From Fibrobacter sp. UWR4 (lineage in GTDB: Bacteria > Fibrobacterota > Fibrobacteria > Fibrobacterales > Fibrobacteraceae), in assembly GCF_003149045.1 (NCBI RefSeq), contig NZ_QGDU01000013.1, positions 29,394 to 93,393 on the forward strand: a stretch of DNA of 64,000 nt, given 5' to 3'. The translations under genes were made by a program, and so were the position numbers. This document shows, in pieces, positions 8,277-16,645 of the stretch. The notes beneath the pieces were generated by a model that was not told the origin of the DNA, did not search any database, and saw nothing but the letters and a program-made list of their open reading frames with translations. Position 1 is the stretch's first letter; each line of letters begins with the position of its first letter.

Positions 8277-8966
8277 GTGACCAAACGCTTTTGGACATTG
8301 CTGATTATAGTTTCGGCGTTTCTCATGGGATGCGCCGATTCTTATCATTGGTCAAAGGCCCATCCAGCATACCATAAAGCGCCCTATGGAGAACTGACAA
8401 TTGCAGGTGTCCAGTCCGCATTCGTGCTCACCCGCACCGCATGGTTCGCCAACCGACTGGACATTCCTAACGACAGCATCCAGCTGAAGATGACCGCCCT
8501 TTGCGCCCAGTTCATGCTGGACGAGATGAAGGGAGGCTACAGCAAGCTGAACGTCCTGCCGGATTCGGCAATCTCCCATTTCCCGGAAGAAAGCCAAAAA
8601 ATTGACGAACGCATATTCCTGAAGGGAAAAATCCCCGAACAAGGCGTCGTCGTGAAAGATCCCGAAGGCAATGTTCCGCCCGTAATCCTGCTCGTTCATG
8701 AAGTGATTGTCGGTACGGATTTAAAGCGTGAGGAGTTTTTCGACTATTCCCTGATGCACAACGAAGCTCAGGTGAAAAAAATGGTGGAGAACATTACCGC
8801 CATCGTTTCCTACACCTTGTGGGACAACGAAAAGCAGCGTCCCCTGTTTAGCGCCATCGACGAAATTCAGCATCCCGTAAGGTCGTTGACCATGGACGAC
8901 ATGAGGACCCTGATTCGCAAGACGGTCCAGCAAATCCGCACCAACATGTACACGGGAGCAAAGTAA
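8277..8966 (+). CDS. Lipoprotein of unknown function
   Basis: A 229-residue lipoprotein beginning at GTG, preceded by aaggt. The signal peptide ends in lipobox FLMGC with Cys at residue 19. The mature protein has mixed helix and strand with no recognisable catalytic motif; it contains VVKDPEGNVPPVILLVHEVIVGT and ends with a helical stretch. The stop overlaps the next start by one base (taatg), so it is translationally coupled to a predicted outer-membrane protein, suggesting a functional pair at the envelope. Its placement directly behind pyrE appears to be operon chance. Confidence 0.8.
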   Translation: MTKRFWTLLIIVSAFLMGCADSYHWSKAHPAYHKAPYGELTIAGVQSAFVLTRTAWFANRLDIPNDSIQLKMTALCAQFMLDEMKGGYSKLNVLPDSAISHFPEESQKIDERIFLKGKIPEQGVVVKDPEGNVPPVILLVHEVIVGTDLKREEFFDYSLMHNEAQVKKMVENITAIVSYTLWDNEKQRPLFSAIDEIQHPVRSLTMDDMRTLIRKTVQQIRTNMYTGAK

Positions 8967-10231
8967 TGAAGAATATTTTCTTTGCTATTTCTCTCGTGAT
9001 GTTCCTGGTTGCAAGCGCCTTTGCAGGTGAAGTCTACTTTGATACCAAGTGGACCTTATGGAGCGACGCGGACATTCTCATCTGGACTCCAGATCCGGAA
9101 CCAGCCCTGGACATCAAGGAATTCTGCCTTTCCTTACGTCGTAGCAATGGCGGCATAGGCATGCCCAAGTGCCGCGTGTTTGGCGAATGGGAACGCGATT
9201 CCATTGCAGTTCGTTACGCCAACTGGCTTAGTGCAAATATCGACCCGGCCCTGGACGCAAGCTACTTGAAGGCAAGACATCCCGCCATGTCTGCAAAAAT
9301 ACAGACTCTGGAAGATTACATCGTTTTATTTGTCGCAGACAAGGGCTCCTACCTCCAGATCGCCATCTTTGACGAAACAGCGAACACTCCCAAGGCCGTA
9401 GGAACCGTCAAGAAGACTTCCGACAAGGTCGCCCTGGGCGATGACATCGCCGACACTTTTTTTGACCATCCGACCAAGCGCCGCCTCAGTAAGGAAGAAC
9501 GCCTGAAGAAGGCAAGCGAACCGGATGATTACTTCAAGGAAATTCCCAATTTCAGGGCATGGGCCGGAATTTCTGCAGGTTATGCCCAGGCACAATTCCC
9601 TCTCACTCCGGATGACTGGTACTCAAGTCACATCAAGAGCAGGGTCCGCAACTATCGTATCACGAAAGATTCCGTCAGTTTATGGAACTTTATTGACGAT
9701 TCCACCCCGTTGTTTACTTTGTATGCAGGATGTATCTGGTACGGTTTTATCGGCGGTGAAATTTTCTACCGCTATTCCAGTCACAAGGTCAAGACAGACA
9801 ATCAGGATACTATCTACAAGGAACTGGATCACTGGGACTTTGCCCAGCACGAAGTGGGCTTGAACGTCATGTTTTCCAAGACTTTCGATCCTTTCAAGTG
9901 GCTGGACATCCACCTTTTCGGTTTCCTGGGTTTCCAATACAGCTTCTACGTGGAAGATATTGAACTCAACGAAGACGTAAAGAAACCATCCAAGGCGTAC
10001 AGCTCCCGCATCCGTTTTGAAGATGTGTATAAGGGCGCACTCCTTGGTTTTGGTTCCCAGTTCGTCTTTCTTAATCACTACGCTTTCAGCGTACGTACAG
10101 GAATGGCCAGCCGCGGCAAGAACGTCTATTCAGACCCAACTCCCGACGCAGCCGCGGAACCTACCACGATTGGTGCTTCTACCATCGACTGGTTTATCAG
10201 TTTAGGCCTAGAATACCACTGGAGTTTATAG
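8966..10231 (+). CDS. Predicted outer-membrane beta-barrel protein
   Basis: A 421-residue protein with a signal peptide (residues 1-20, ending ASAFA). The N-terminal third (to about 180) is mixed and soluble-looking. The second half has strong strand alternation with aromatic residues (AWAGISAGYAQAQF, LFTLYAGCIWYGFIGGEIFY, HLFGFLGFQYSFYV, FSVRTGMASRG) and ends with ISLGLEYHWSL, as expected for a barrel. No specific family is recognised. The start shares one base with the stop of the upstream lipoprotein gene, which suggests the two are partners. Confidence 0.8.
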   Translation: MKNIFFAISLVMFLVASAFAGEVYFDTKWTLWSDADILIWTPDPEPALDIKEFCLSLRRSNGGIGMPKCRVFGEWERDSIAVRYANWLSANIDPALDASYLKARHPAMSAKIQTLEDYIVLFVADKGSYLQIAIFDETANTPKAVGTVKKTSDKVALGDDIADTFFDHPTKRRLSKEERLKKASEPDDYFKEIPNFRAWAGISAGYAQAQFPLTPDDWYSSHIKSRVRNYRITKDSVSLWNFIDDSTPLFTLYAGCIWYGFIGGEIFYRYSSHKVKTDNQDTIYKELDHWDFAQHEVGLNVMFSKTFDPFKWLDIHLFGFLGFQYSFYVEDIELNEDVKKPSKAYSSRIRFEDVYKGALLGFGSQFVFLNHYAFSVRTGMASRGKNVYSDPTPDAAAEPTTIGASTIDWFISLGLEYHWSL

Positions 10232-10278
10232 GCACTCCCCGACGTTACTTTTACGATTTTTCTAGATTTGCACCCATT

Positions 10279-11670
10279 ATGAGTGAAAATCAAGAAGTTG
10301 TAAAAGAAGAAAAAGTCAATCCGTTCTTGACTCCAATTAACATTATCGAACCCGAGCACAAGCTTCCCGACTATACTTTTGACATGCTGCCGGAAGAGCA
10401 GAAGGCCATCCTCAGAGGTCACGGCTGGACCGACCTGATGCCGGTTCAGCGCAAGACCATGCCCTATATGCTCGCCGCCCGCGATATGCTGGTGCAGTCC
10501 AAGACCGGTTCCGGCAAGACAGGCGCTTACGTTCTCCCCCTTTTGCAGGTTATCGTTCGCGACCATCTGTTCCCCCAAGCACTGATTCTGGTGCCTACCC
10601 GCGAATTGGCAATCCAGGTGCAGGACGAAGTGCAGAAACTTTCCGAAGGCACCGGTATCAAATCCGTGGCAATTTTCGGCGGCGTTTCCTATGAGCCTCA
10701 GCTGAAGGCCCTTAAGGAAGGCGTACACATTATCGTCGCTACCCCGGGTCGTCTGATGGACCATGTAAGCCGCGGCAACGTGGACTTCCTGGATGTACGC
10801 GACCTGATTCTTGACGAAGCAGACGAAATGCTTTCCATGGGATTCTATCCCGACATGCAGAAGATCCGCAAGTATCTTCCCAAGCAGCTGGCCTGCACCA
10901 TGTTCAGCGCCACCATCCCCCAGACAGTGAAGAGCCTGGCCCGCGAATTCCAGCGCCCGTCCGCAGAATTTCTTTCCCTGTCCTACGACAAGGTGATTGC
11001 AAACAACCTGGAACACCGCTGGTACTCCTGCGACGTGATGGACAAGGATTCCATGACCATCAAGGTGCTGGAATACGAGAATCCCGAAAGCTGCATGATT
11101 TTCTGCAACAAGAAGTGCGACGTCAGCTATCTGGAACAGGTCCTGTCCGGCTACGGCTTTAACGTAGGCGCCCTCTCCGGCGACGTTTCCCAGAACCTCC
11201 GCGAAAAGACTTTGAACGCATTCCGCGACAAGAAGCTCCGCATTCTGATTTGCACGGACGTTGCCGCCCGCGGTATCGACGTGGACCATGTGACTCATGT
11301 GATCGTTTACGACCATCCGGATGATCACGAAGTTTACGTCCACCGTAGTGGACGTACGGCCCGTGCAGGCCGCAGCGGCGTCTGCATCTCTCTCATCACT
11401 CCGGTGGAAGAAATCGAAATCAAGAAGACCGCCTCCGACTTCGGCATCAACTTCATCAAGCAGGAACCTCTTACCAACGAAGCAATCGCCAAGAAGGTTG
11501 CAGAACGCACCAAGAAGCAGTTGCAGGAAGTGAGCAAGCGTTTCGGTGGTCAGAAGGCCAAGGAACGCATCAGCCACTTCATCCCCCTGGCCAAGGAACT
11601 GGCAAACGGCTCTCAGGACGACCAGATGCTCCTCGCCTACCTGCTGGATCGGTACGTCTGGAAGAAATAG
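10279..11670 (+). CDS. DEAD-box ATP-dependent RNA helicase
   Basis: RNA-unwinding ATPase of 463 residues. Motifs in order: Q-like PVQRKT (55-60), Walker A SKTGSGKT (74-81), PTRELAIQ (106-113), TPGR, DEAD with LILDEADEM, SAT in SATIP, and motif VI YVHRSGRTARAG. The C-terminal extension after the helicase core is short, about 90 residues, without a clear RRM, so it is closest to generic RhlE/CshA-type enzymes and I give no symbol. The N-terminal 30 residues are charged. The stop codon TAG is the first copy of a 7-bp tandem repeat element that fills the gap to map. Confidence 0.95.
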   Translation: MSENQEVVKEEKVNPFLTPINIIEPEHKLPDYTFDMLPEEQKAILRGHGWTDLMPVQRKTMPYMLAARDMLVQSKTGSGKTGAYVLPLLQVIVRDHLFPQALILVPTRELAIQVQDEVQKLSEGTGIKSVAIFGGVSYEPQLKALKEGVHIIVATPGRLMDHVSRGNVDFLDVRDLILDEADEMLSMGFYPDMQKIRKYLPKQLACTMFSATIPQTVKSLAREFQRPSAEFLSLSYDKVIANNLEHRWYSCDVMDKDSMTIKVLEYENPESCMIFCNKKCDVSYLEQVLSGYGFNVGALSGDVSQNLREKTLNAFRDKKLRILICTDVAARGIDVDHVTHVIVYDHPDDHEVYVHRSGRTARAGRSGVCISLITPVEEIEIKKTASDFGINFIKQEPLTNEAIAKKVAERTKKQLQEVSKRFGGQKAKERISHFIPLAKELANGSQDDQMLLAYLLDRYVWKK

Positions 11671-11795
11671 TAGGAAGTAGGAAGTAGGAAGTAGACAGAA
11701 ATCTATAACCTAAGTCCTTAATCCTAAAAAGAGCTGACCCACTCATCATAAGAAAACTCAACTGACTACCGTCTACTAACAACTGTCTACTAAAT
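11668..11795. repeat. Tandem 7-bp repeat element (agtagga type), copy 1
   Basis: Begins at the helicase stop with tagtaggaagtaggaagtag, then a unique middle, and ends with accgtctactaacaactgtc and tact. The two ends are partly complementary (agtagacag with ctgtctact), so the element could form a long stem. Related sequences lie at 22441-22490 and 51720-51817. Confidence 0.75.
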
Positions 11796-12557
11796 ATGGC
11801 TAAGATTAAAGTAAAGAACGCTAAGGAAATCGAACTGATTCGTGACGCAGGCGCACTTGCTGCAGAAACATTGATTCGCGCAGGTGAAATGTGCAAGCCC
11901 GGTGTAAGCACCCTGGAAATCGACGAGTTCATCGGTGACTACACCCGCCAGCACAAGGGCATCTCCGCATGCAAAGGCTATCACGGTTATCCTCGTTACG
12001 CATGCATTAGCATCAACGAAGTGGTCTGCCACGGCATCCCCAACGCAAACACCATCCTGAAGGATGGAGACATCGTAAATATCGACATCACCACCATCCT
12101 CCAAGGTTATCACGGCGACACTTCCGCCATGTTCTGCGTAGGCAAGGTAAGCAAGTTGGCACAGGAACTGGTGGACACCGCCAAGTTCGCCATGGAAGAA
12201 GGTATCCGCGCCGCAGGCGAACAGGGTGCACGCTGGTACGACATTGGTAACGCCATCCAGGACATTGCCGACGAGCACGGCTTTAGCGTGGTCCAGGACT
12301 ACTGCGGTCACGGTATCGGTCGCGGATTCCACGAAGACCCGCTGGTTTTCCATTTCCGTAACAACGAATACCCCCAGTTCATTGAAGTGGGGAATGTATT
12401 CACCGTTGAACCCATGCTGAATTCCGGCCGTCCAGGCACCAAGACTCTGTCCGATGGCTGGACCGCAGTGACCCGCGACGGATCCTTGAGCGCCCAGTGG
12501 GAACACACCGTGGTACGCACCAAGGATGGCATTGAAATTCTGACGCTGCCCCGCTAA
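11796..12557 (+). CDS. map: Methionine aminopeptidase, type I
   Basis: Removes the initiator methionine from nascent proteins. The 253-residue length fits type Ia, without an N-terminal extension. The five metal ligands are visible in order: Asp in DIVNIDITTI, Asp in YHGDTSAMF, His in GHGIGRGFHEDP, Glu in FTVEPMLN and Glu in QWEHTVV. The substrate-side His is in KGYHGYPRYACIS. The stop overlaps the next start by one base (taatg). Upstream is a repeat element rather than a clear promoter. Confidence 0.97.
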   Translation: MAKIKVKNAKEIELIRDAGALAAETLIRAGEMCKPGVSTLEIDEFIGDYTRQHKGISACKGYHGYPRYACISINEVVCHGIPNANTILKDGDIVNIDITTILQGYHGDTSAMFCVGKVSKLAQELVDTAKFAMEEGIRAAGEQGARWYDIGNAIQDIADEHGFSVVQDYCGHGIGRGFHEDPLVFHFRNNEYPQFIEVGNVFTVEPMLNSGRPGTKTLSDGWTAVTRDGSLSAQWEHTVVRTKDGIEILTLPR

Positions 12558-12892
12558 TGTCCTTACTGTCAAACATCAGGGATAAGGCCGTCGAGAAGTT
12601 TGTACGGAATCACGAACTGGTCAAGAGGTTCGGTGAAATCCAGACTGTTTCTATCGACTCCGAGCAGGGCATCATCGATGTCACCGTTCTTCTCCACGGG
12701 GAAATCGCCCCCATTTCTTTCCGCGGGTTCTACTACCTGGATGACGCCCAATCCGGCGCAGACCTTGTAGTCCGAAAAATTACCTGCGAAAGGATCTGGA
12801 TTAACGAAGCCCTGGATTACTGGCTCGGCGACAGAACCTTAAGATATAACGTGCCTGGACTTGCCGGCGGCATTGCAAAGATCCTGTTTTAA
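12557..12892 (+). CDS. Conserved-looking hypothetical protein, 111 aa
   Basis: A small soluble protein with no signal peptide or membrane segment. The N-terminus is amphipathic and basic (residues 1-25), then comes a strand-rich middle (IDVTVLLHGEIAPISFRGFYY) and a C-terminal AGGIAKILF. Not recognised. It is coupled to map by a one-base overlap, with a terminator following at 12903, so the two form one transcription unit. The middle resembles a small beta-sandwich, but I cannot assign a family. Confidence 0.8.
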   Translation: MSLLSNIRDKAVEKFVRNHELVKRFGEIQTVSIDSEQGIIDVTVLLHGEIAPISFRGFYYLDDAQSGADLVVRKITCERIWINEALDYWLGDRTLRYNVPGLAGGIAKILF

Positions 12893-12902
12893 TATATTAT
12901 AG

Positions 12903-12930
12903 AGCATGTTCACAAGAGCATGCTTTTTTT
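12903..12930 (+). terminator. Probable terminator after the map operon
   Basis: agcatg pairs with catgct around a 10-nt loop, followed by seven T. The Shine-Dalgarno gagg of the next gene starts directly after the T run, so the next gene may be read partly by read-through. Confidence 0.6.
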
Positions 12931-12939
12931 GAGGCCATT

Positions 12940-13566
12940 ATGGAAAACAAGAAAGAAACAGCAGACAAGCTGAAGGAAAAGATCACCAATCTCCTCCTGG
13001 ACGTCATTACGGACATTCCGGAATCGCTGTACGAAAAATCCGACGAACAAGCCGTAAAGGTAAGGAAACTGATAACCCAGGCATCCCTGAAGGCTTCCGC
13101 CGTCAGTGCCACTCTTTCTGTTCCCGCAGGTCTCACCGGCGTGCTGACATCCATCCCGGACATCGTTGCCGTCTGGCGCATCCAGGCCCAGCTGGTGGCA
13201 GATATTGCGGCTACCTACGGAAAGATCGGTCTTCTCAGTCGCGAAGCTATGATCTGGTGTCTGTTCCGCCATAGTGCCGCCTCCCTCATGCGCGACGTGG
13301 TTGTCCGTACCGGCAGCCGCCTGGTGGTGCAGAAGCTGTCCCTGACCGCCCTCCAGAAAATTGTACAGAAGATCGGCCTCAAGGTTTCCACCAAGTTCAT
13401 CGGGCGTGCAGCCCTCCGCGCCATCCCCGCCATCGGAGCCCTGGGTAACGGAGCCTATACCTATTATGATACTACCGAAGTCGGCAAGACTGCAGATTCC
13501 TACTTCAAGGCTCTTGCAGACCAACCACCTGCTGTGGAAGAAGCTGAAGTCGTCCAGGAAAAGTAG
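12940..13566 (+). CDS. EcsC-like family protein
   Basis: A 208-residue protein with no signal peptide. The middle, SVPAGLTGVLTSIPDIVAVW (residues 61-80) followed by RIQAQLVADIAATYGKIG, matches the look of the EcsC family (a hydrophobic Gly/Pro segment, then a helix with AxxYG). A second amphipathic and hydrophobic region, GRAALRAIPAIGALGNGAYT, lies near residue 165. These would be membrane-associated helices. The function of stand-alone EcsC proteins is unclear. gagg lies 5 bp before the ATG. A terminator follows at 13611. Confidence 0.75.
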   Translation: MENKKETADKLKEKITNLLLDVITDIPESLYEKSDEQAVKVRKLITQASLKASAVSATLSVPAGLTGVLTSIPDIVAVWRIQAQLVADIAATYGKIGLLSREAMIWCLFRHSAASLMRDVVVRTGSRLVVQKLSLTALQKIVQKIGLKVSTKFIGRAALRAIPAIGALGNGAYTYYDTTEVGKTADSYFKALADQPPAVEEAEVVQEK

Positions 13567-13610
13567 ACGAAAAATCCCCTCATTTTTATAAAAAACAAGC
13601 ATTTTTAAGA

Positions 13611-13637
13611 AAACCAGGGCATTACGCCCTGGTTTTT
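13611..13637 (+). terminator. Terminator before fusA
   Basis: aaaccagggc pairs with gccctggttt around a short atta loop, followed by T. It isolates fusA from the upstream gene. Confidence 0.85.
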
Positions 13638-13669
13638 CCCGTTTCAGTACATCCCCAAAGCCCCCGCCC

Positions 13670-13698
13670 TTGACCCCTCCCCTATTTTTTTCTATCTT
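13670..13698 (+). promoter_or_regulatory. Predicted fusA promoter
   Basis: ttgacc (13670-13675) and tatctt (13693-13698) are separated by 17 bp, close to a sigma-70-type consensus. It lies between a terminator and the fusA start. The same tatctt -10 form occurs before mscL. Confidence 0.55.
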
Positions 13699-13742
13699 TG
13701 GGCGCAACTCAAATAAACATCAACTCCATTTGTGGAATAACT

Positions 13743-15872
13743 ATGAAAAACATTACTACCCACAGAAATATTGGTATTTCTGCACACATCGACTCCGGTA
13801 AGACCACTCTTACCGAACGTATCCTCTACTACACCAAGCGTATTCACGCTATCCACGAAGTTCGTGGTAAGGACGGCGTCGGTGCCACGATGGACTCCAT
13901 GGAACTCGAACGCGAACGCGGCATCACCATTCAGTCTGCTGCTACCTTCGCAAGCTGGACCCACACCAAGTCTGGTGAAGCTGACACCATCAACATTATC
14001 GATACCCCGGGGCACGTGGACTTCACTATCGAAGTTGAACGTTCTCTCCGTGTGCTTGACGGTGCTATCCTCGTTCTTACCGGCGTGGAAGGCGTTCAGT
14101 CTCAGTCTATTACCGTTGACCGTCAGATGAAGCGTTACCACGTACCGCGCGTCGTGTTCGTCAACAAGTGCGACCGTTCCGGTGCAAATCCGCTCCGCGT
14201 TGCTGTGATGCTCAAGGAAAAGCTGAACCACAAGCCCTGCGTCATGCAGATTCCTATCGGTCTGGAAGACCAGCTGAAGGGTGTGGTCGACCTCGTCGAA
14301 ATGAAGGCCTACTACTTCGAAGGCGCCAACGGCGACGACATGATCGAAAAGGAAATTCCGGCTGAACTGGCTGACCAGGCTCAGGAATACCGTGAAAAGC
14401 TCGTTGACTGCTGCGCAGACTACAACGACGAAATCATGGAAATGGCTATGGAAGGCAAGTACGGTGTCGACGAAATCGACAAGGCCCTCATCAAGAAGAC
14501 CATCCGCGAAGCTACCATTTCTCTCGAAGTCACTCCGGTGTTCATGGGTTCCGCTCACAAGAACATTGGTATCCAGAAGCTCCTGGACGGTGTCGTGGAC
14601 TACCTCCCGAACCCGCAGGAAGTCGAAAACAAGGCTCTCGACCTGAACAACAACGAAGCTGAAGTTATCCTCAAGTCCGAAGACAACGAACCCATGGTTT
14701 CCTACGCATTTAAGCTGGTGAACGACCGCTACGGTCAGTTGACCTACATCCGCGTCTACCAGGGTGTGATCAAGAAGGGTGACATGATCACCAACATCTC
14801 CACTGGCAAGAAGGTTTCCGTTGGCCGTCTCGTTCGTATGCACGCTGACGAAATGGTGGATATCACCGAAGCTGGTGCAGGCGACATCGTTGCTCTGTTC
14901 GGTATTGACTGCGCATCCGGTACTACCTTTACCGATGGCAAGAACAATTACAACATGACCTCCATGCACGTTCCTAACCCGGTTATCGAATTGGTGATCG
15001 AAGCTAAGAACCGTGACGACCTGGACAACATGTCCAAGGCTCTGAACCGCTTCACTAAGGAAGACCCCACATTCCAGGTCGAAGTGAACAAGGAATCTGG
15101 CGAAACCATCATCAAGGGTATGGGCGAACTTCACCTCGACGTTTACATCGAACGTATGCGTCGTGAATACAAGGTTGACGTTCAGACTGGTGCTCCGCAG
15201 GTTGCATACCGCGAAACCATCACTCGCGCTTCCAAGTTCGACTACACCCACAAGAAGCAGACCGGTGGTAGCGGTCAGTACGCTAAGGTCGTCGGTGAAA
15301 TGCGTCCGATGGCTGTGGAAGGCGACTCCGAAAAGGTTTACAACTTCATCAACTCCGTCGTTGGCGGCCGTATTCCTAAGGAATACATCCCGTCCTGCGA
15401 TAAGGGCTTCCAGAGCTGCATGGCTGCAGGTTCCTTGATCGGCTTCCCGGTCGTTGGTATCGAAATGGACGTCCAGGATGGTGCATTCCACCCGGTTGAC
15501 TCTTCTGATATGGCCTTCCAGGTTGCTGCTCGTATGGCTTTCCGCGAAGCTTTCGCTAAGGCTGGCGCTCAGATCCTCGAACCGATCATGAAGGTTGAAA
15601 TCCAGACCCCGACCGAATTCCAGGGTTCCGTTGTTGGTAACGTTTCTCAGCGTCGTGGTACCATCGCTGGTACTAACGAAGAACTGGGCATGACCACCAT
15701 CACCGCTGAAGTTCCGCTTTCCGAAATGTTCGGTTATGCAACTGACCTGCGTTCTATGACCCAGGGTAAGGCAGAATTCACCATGGAATTCTGCAAGTAC
15801 TCTCCGGTTCCGCGCAACATTCAGGAAGAACTCATCAAGAAGTACGGCGACAAGGCTGGCGCACGCGCTTAA
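13743..15872 (+). CDS. fusA: Translation elongation factor G, mitochondrial EFG1/spd-like type
   Basis: Ribosome translocase of 709 residues. G1 is AHIDSGKTT (14-22), G3 DTPGH (87-91), G4 NKCD (141-144). Domains II to V follow in the usual order, ending with a domain IV/V region ([34 protein letters not shown]). Several segments match the mitochondrial EFG1 and spirochaete/planctomycete spd subfamily as I remember it rather than the usual bacterial [12 protein letters not shown] instead of [36 protein letters not shown] and [19 protein letters not shown]. It stands alone without rpsL, rpsG or tuf. Start 13743 is preferred because the ATG at 13698 overlaps the predicted -10 box. Codon use is strongly biased, as in highly expressed genes. 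Confidence 0.96.
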   Translation: MKNITTHRNIGISAHIDSGKTTLTERILYYTKRIHAIHEVRGKDGVGATMDSMELERERGITIQSAATFASWTHTKSGEADTINIIDTPGHVDFTIEVERSLRVLDGAILVLTGVEGVQSQSITVDRQMKRYHVPRVVFVNKCDRSGANPLRVAVMLKEKLNHKPCVMQIPIGLEDQLKGVVDLVEMKAYYFEGANGDDMIEKEIPAELADQAQEYREKLVDCCADYNDEIMEMAMEGKYGVDEIDKALIKKTIREATISLEVTPVFMGSAHKNIGIQKLLDGVVDYLPNPQEVENKALDLNNNEAEVILKSEDNEPMVSYAFKLVNDRYGQLTYIRVYQGVIKKGDMITNISTGKKVSVGRLVRMHADEMVDITEAGAGDIVALFGIDCASGTTFTDGKNNYNMTSMHVPNPVIELVIEAKNRDDLDNMSKALNRFTKEDPTFQVEVNKESGETIIKGMGELHLDVYIERMRREYKVDVQTGAPQVAYRETITRASKFDYTHKKQTGGSGQYAKVVGEMRPMAVEGDSEKVYNFINSVVGGRIPKEYIPSCDKGFQSCMAAGSLIGFPVVGIEMDVQDGAFHPVDSSDMAFQVAARMAFREAFAKAGAQILEPIMKVEIQTPTEFQGSVVGNVSQRRGTIAGTNEELGMTTITAEVPLSEMFGYATDLRSMTQGKAEFTMEFCKYSPVPRNIQEELIKKYGDKAGARA

Positions 15873-15930
15873 CCTGACCGCATGGGCTAAGGCTGGATAG
15901 AACCTCTCGTAAGCCCATGCTCTCGCAAAA

Positions 15931-15965
15931 ACAAAACGACCGGGTCATACCGGTCGTTTTGTTTT
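15931..15965 (+). terminator. fusA terminator 1
   Basis: acaaaacgaccgg pairs with ccggtcgttttgt, followed by ttt. A perfect 13-bp stem. Confidence 0.9.
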
Positions 15966-16033
15966 GCTCACGGGGAGACCGCATGGGCTAAGGCAGGATA
16001 AAAACTCTCGTAGGCCCATGCTCTCGTAAGCAA

Positions 16034-16065
16034 AAAAAGACCTCGGTGAAAACCGGGGTCTTTTT
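16034..16065 (+). terminator. fusA terminator 2
   Basis: aaaaagacctcgg pairs with ccggggtcttttt around a short loop; T run at the end. Confidence 0.85.
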
Positions 16066-16103
16066 GCTCACGATATGACCGCAAACTCGGCGGCATATAG
16101 AAG

Positions 16104-16135
16104 AAGTCCCGCGATCACTCGCGGGACTTTTTTTT
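16104..16135 (+). terminator. fusA terminator 3
   Basis: aagtcccgcga pairs with tcgcgggactt, followed by a long T run. Confidence 0.9.
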
Positions 16136-16196
16136 GTTTTTCACGTCGTACACAACACAAGGAGACATCCTTTTTACCAAGGGTCTCCATAATAAG

Positions 16197-16328
16197 GAAA
16201 AGAACCCTGCGAGTCTAGCCCGCAGGGTTCAGTGGAATTAGAAGAGAACAAGTGTGCTTCCTACCTAATCTACTCCGCGGTTAGAGGCCGGCATCCCGTC
16301 TCGAAAACCAGAATAGGTTGGAAGCACG
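16197..16328 (-). ncRNA. Candidate structured small RNA, unidentified
   Basis: On the minus strand a tatatt box (16334-16339) is followed within 6-10 nt by gaacgtgcttcc, which pairs over about 60 nt with ggaagcac (plus strand gtgcttcc near 16253), extended by acct with aggt. Downstream comes a strong minus-strand terminator (16198-16231: gaaccctgcg and cgcagggttc, then four T). Promoter-like box, long closing stem and terminator together suggest an RNA of about 130 nt. No good -35 is seen at normal spacing. It could instead be the 3' end of the mazG transcript. I could not match it to 6S, SRP, tmRNA or a known riboswitch. Confidence 0.4.
16198..16231 (-). terminator. Minus-strand terminator facing away from mazG
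   Basis: gaaccctgcg pairs with cgcagggttc; on the minus strand tttt follows, and on the plus strand there is no T run. It ends either the candidate small RNA or the mazG transcript. Confidence 0.75.
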
Positions 16329-16430
16329 TTCTTAATATACCTACCAATCACCCCGCAAGGAGATTTTTTCACAAACAGGCTGTTCCCAGAAAAAACATTC
16401 CAATATAGAGTATATGTTTTTTCCGAGCCT

Positions 16431-16640
16431 TTTACCCATAAATAAAGATAATATAAGGATCTTATAGGTAAATTCACATACAAATTAACACAATAACTTG
16501 TAAATCCTTAACTTTTTTACCCATAAGTTCGGCACTACACGATTTTTATGGGTAGCATACGAAGTTTCTTTTTAACTGCAATTCTTTTTTGGAGAAAATT
16601 TACCTATAAGCCTCCCTTTTACAACTGATTTATAGGTAAT
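16431..16640. promoter_or_regulatory. Phased array of six half-sites, three inverted pairs
   Basis: The 9-bp core taccyataa occurs at 16433 (+), 16462 (-), 16518 (+), 16546 (-), 16601 (+) and 16630 (-). Each pair is inverted with a start-to-start spacing of 28-29 bp, and the pairs recur every 83-85 bp, close to eight DNA turns. The region between fusA and mazG has no gene. It looks like an operator cluster for a cooperative DNA-binding protein, or less likely three RNA hairpins in the mazG 3' UTR. Confidence 0.6.
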
Positions 16641-16645
16641 TTCTG

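Larger units (their letters stand above)
15876..16140. repeat. Array of about 100-bp hairpin-terminator units after fusA
   Basis: Three units start with gaccgc at 15876, 15977 and 16077. The first two contain a stem of gcatgggct with agcccatgc (second unit: ggcccatgc), then a strong terminator, then ttttgctcacg. The third keeps gaccgc and the terminator but lacks the first hairpin. Hairpin arms are conserved between units, while the terminator stems differ in sequence. Confidence 0.85.

Noticed and set aside
16240..16330. tmRNA
   Set aside because: A short stretch on the minus strand resembles a tmRNA 5' segment (ttctggttttcgagacggga), but no tRNA-like 3' end or tag frame follows.
16265..16483. 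72-residue minus-strand frame
   Set aside because: Overlaps the structured RNA candidate and the operator-like sites; no ribosome site and an odd composition.
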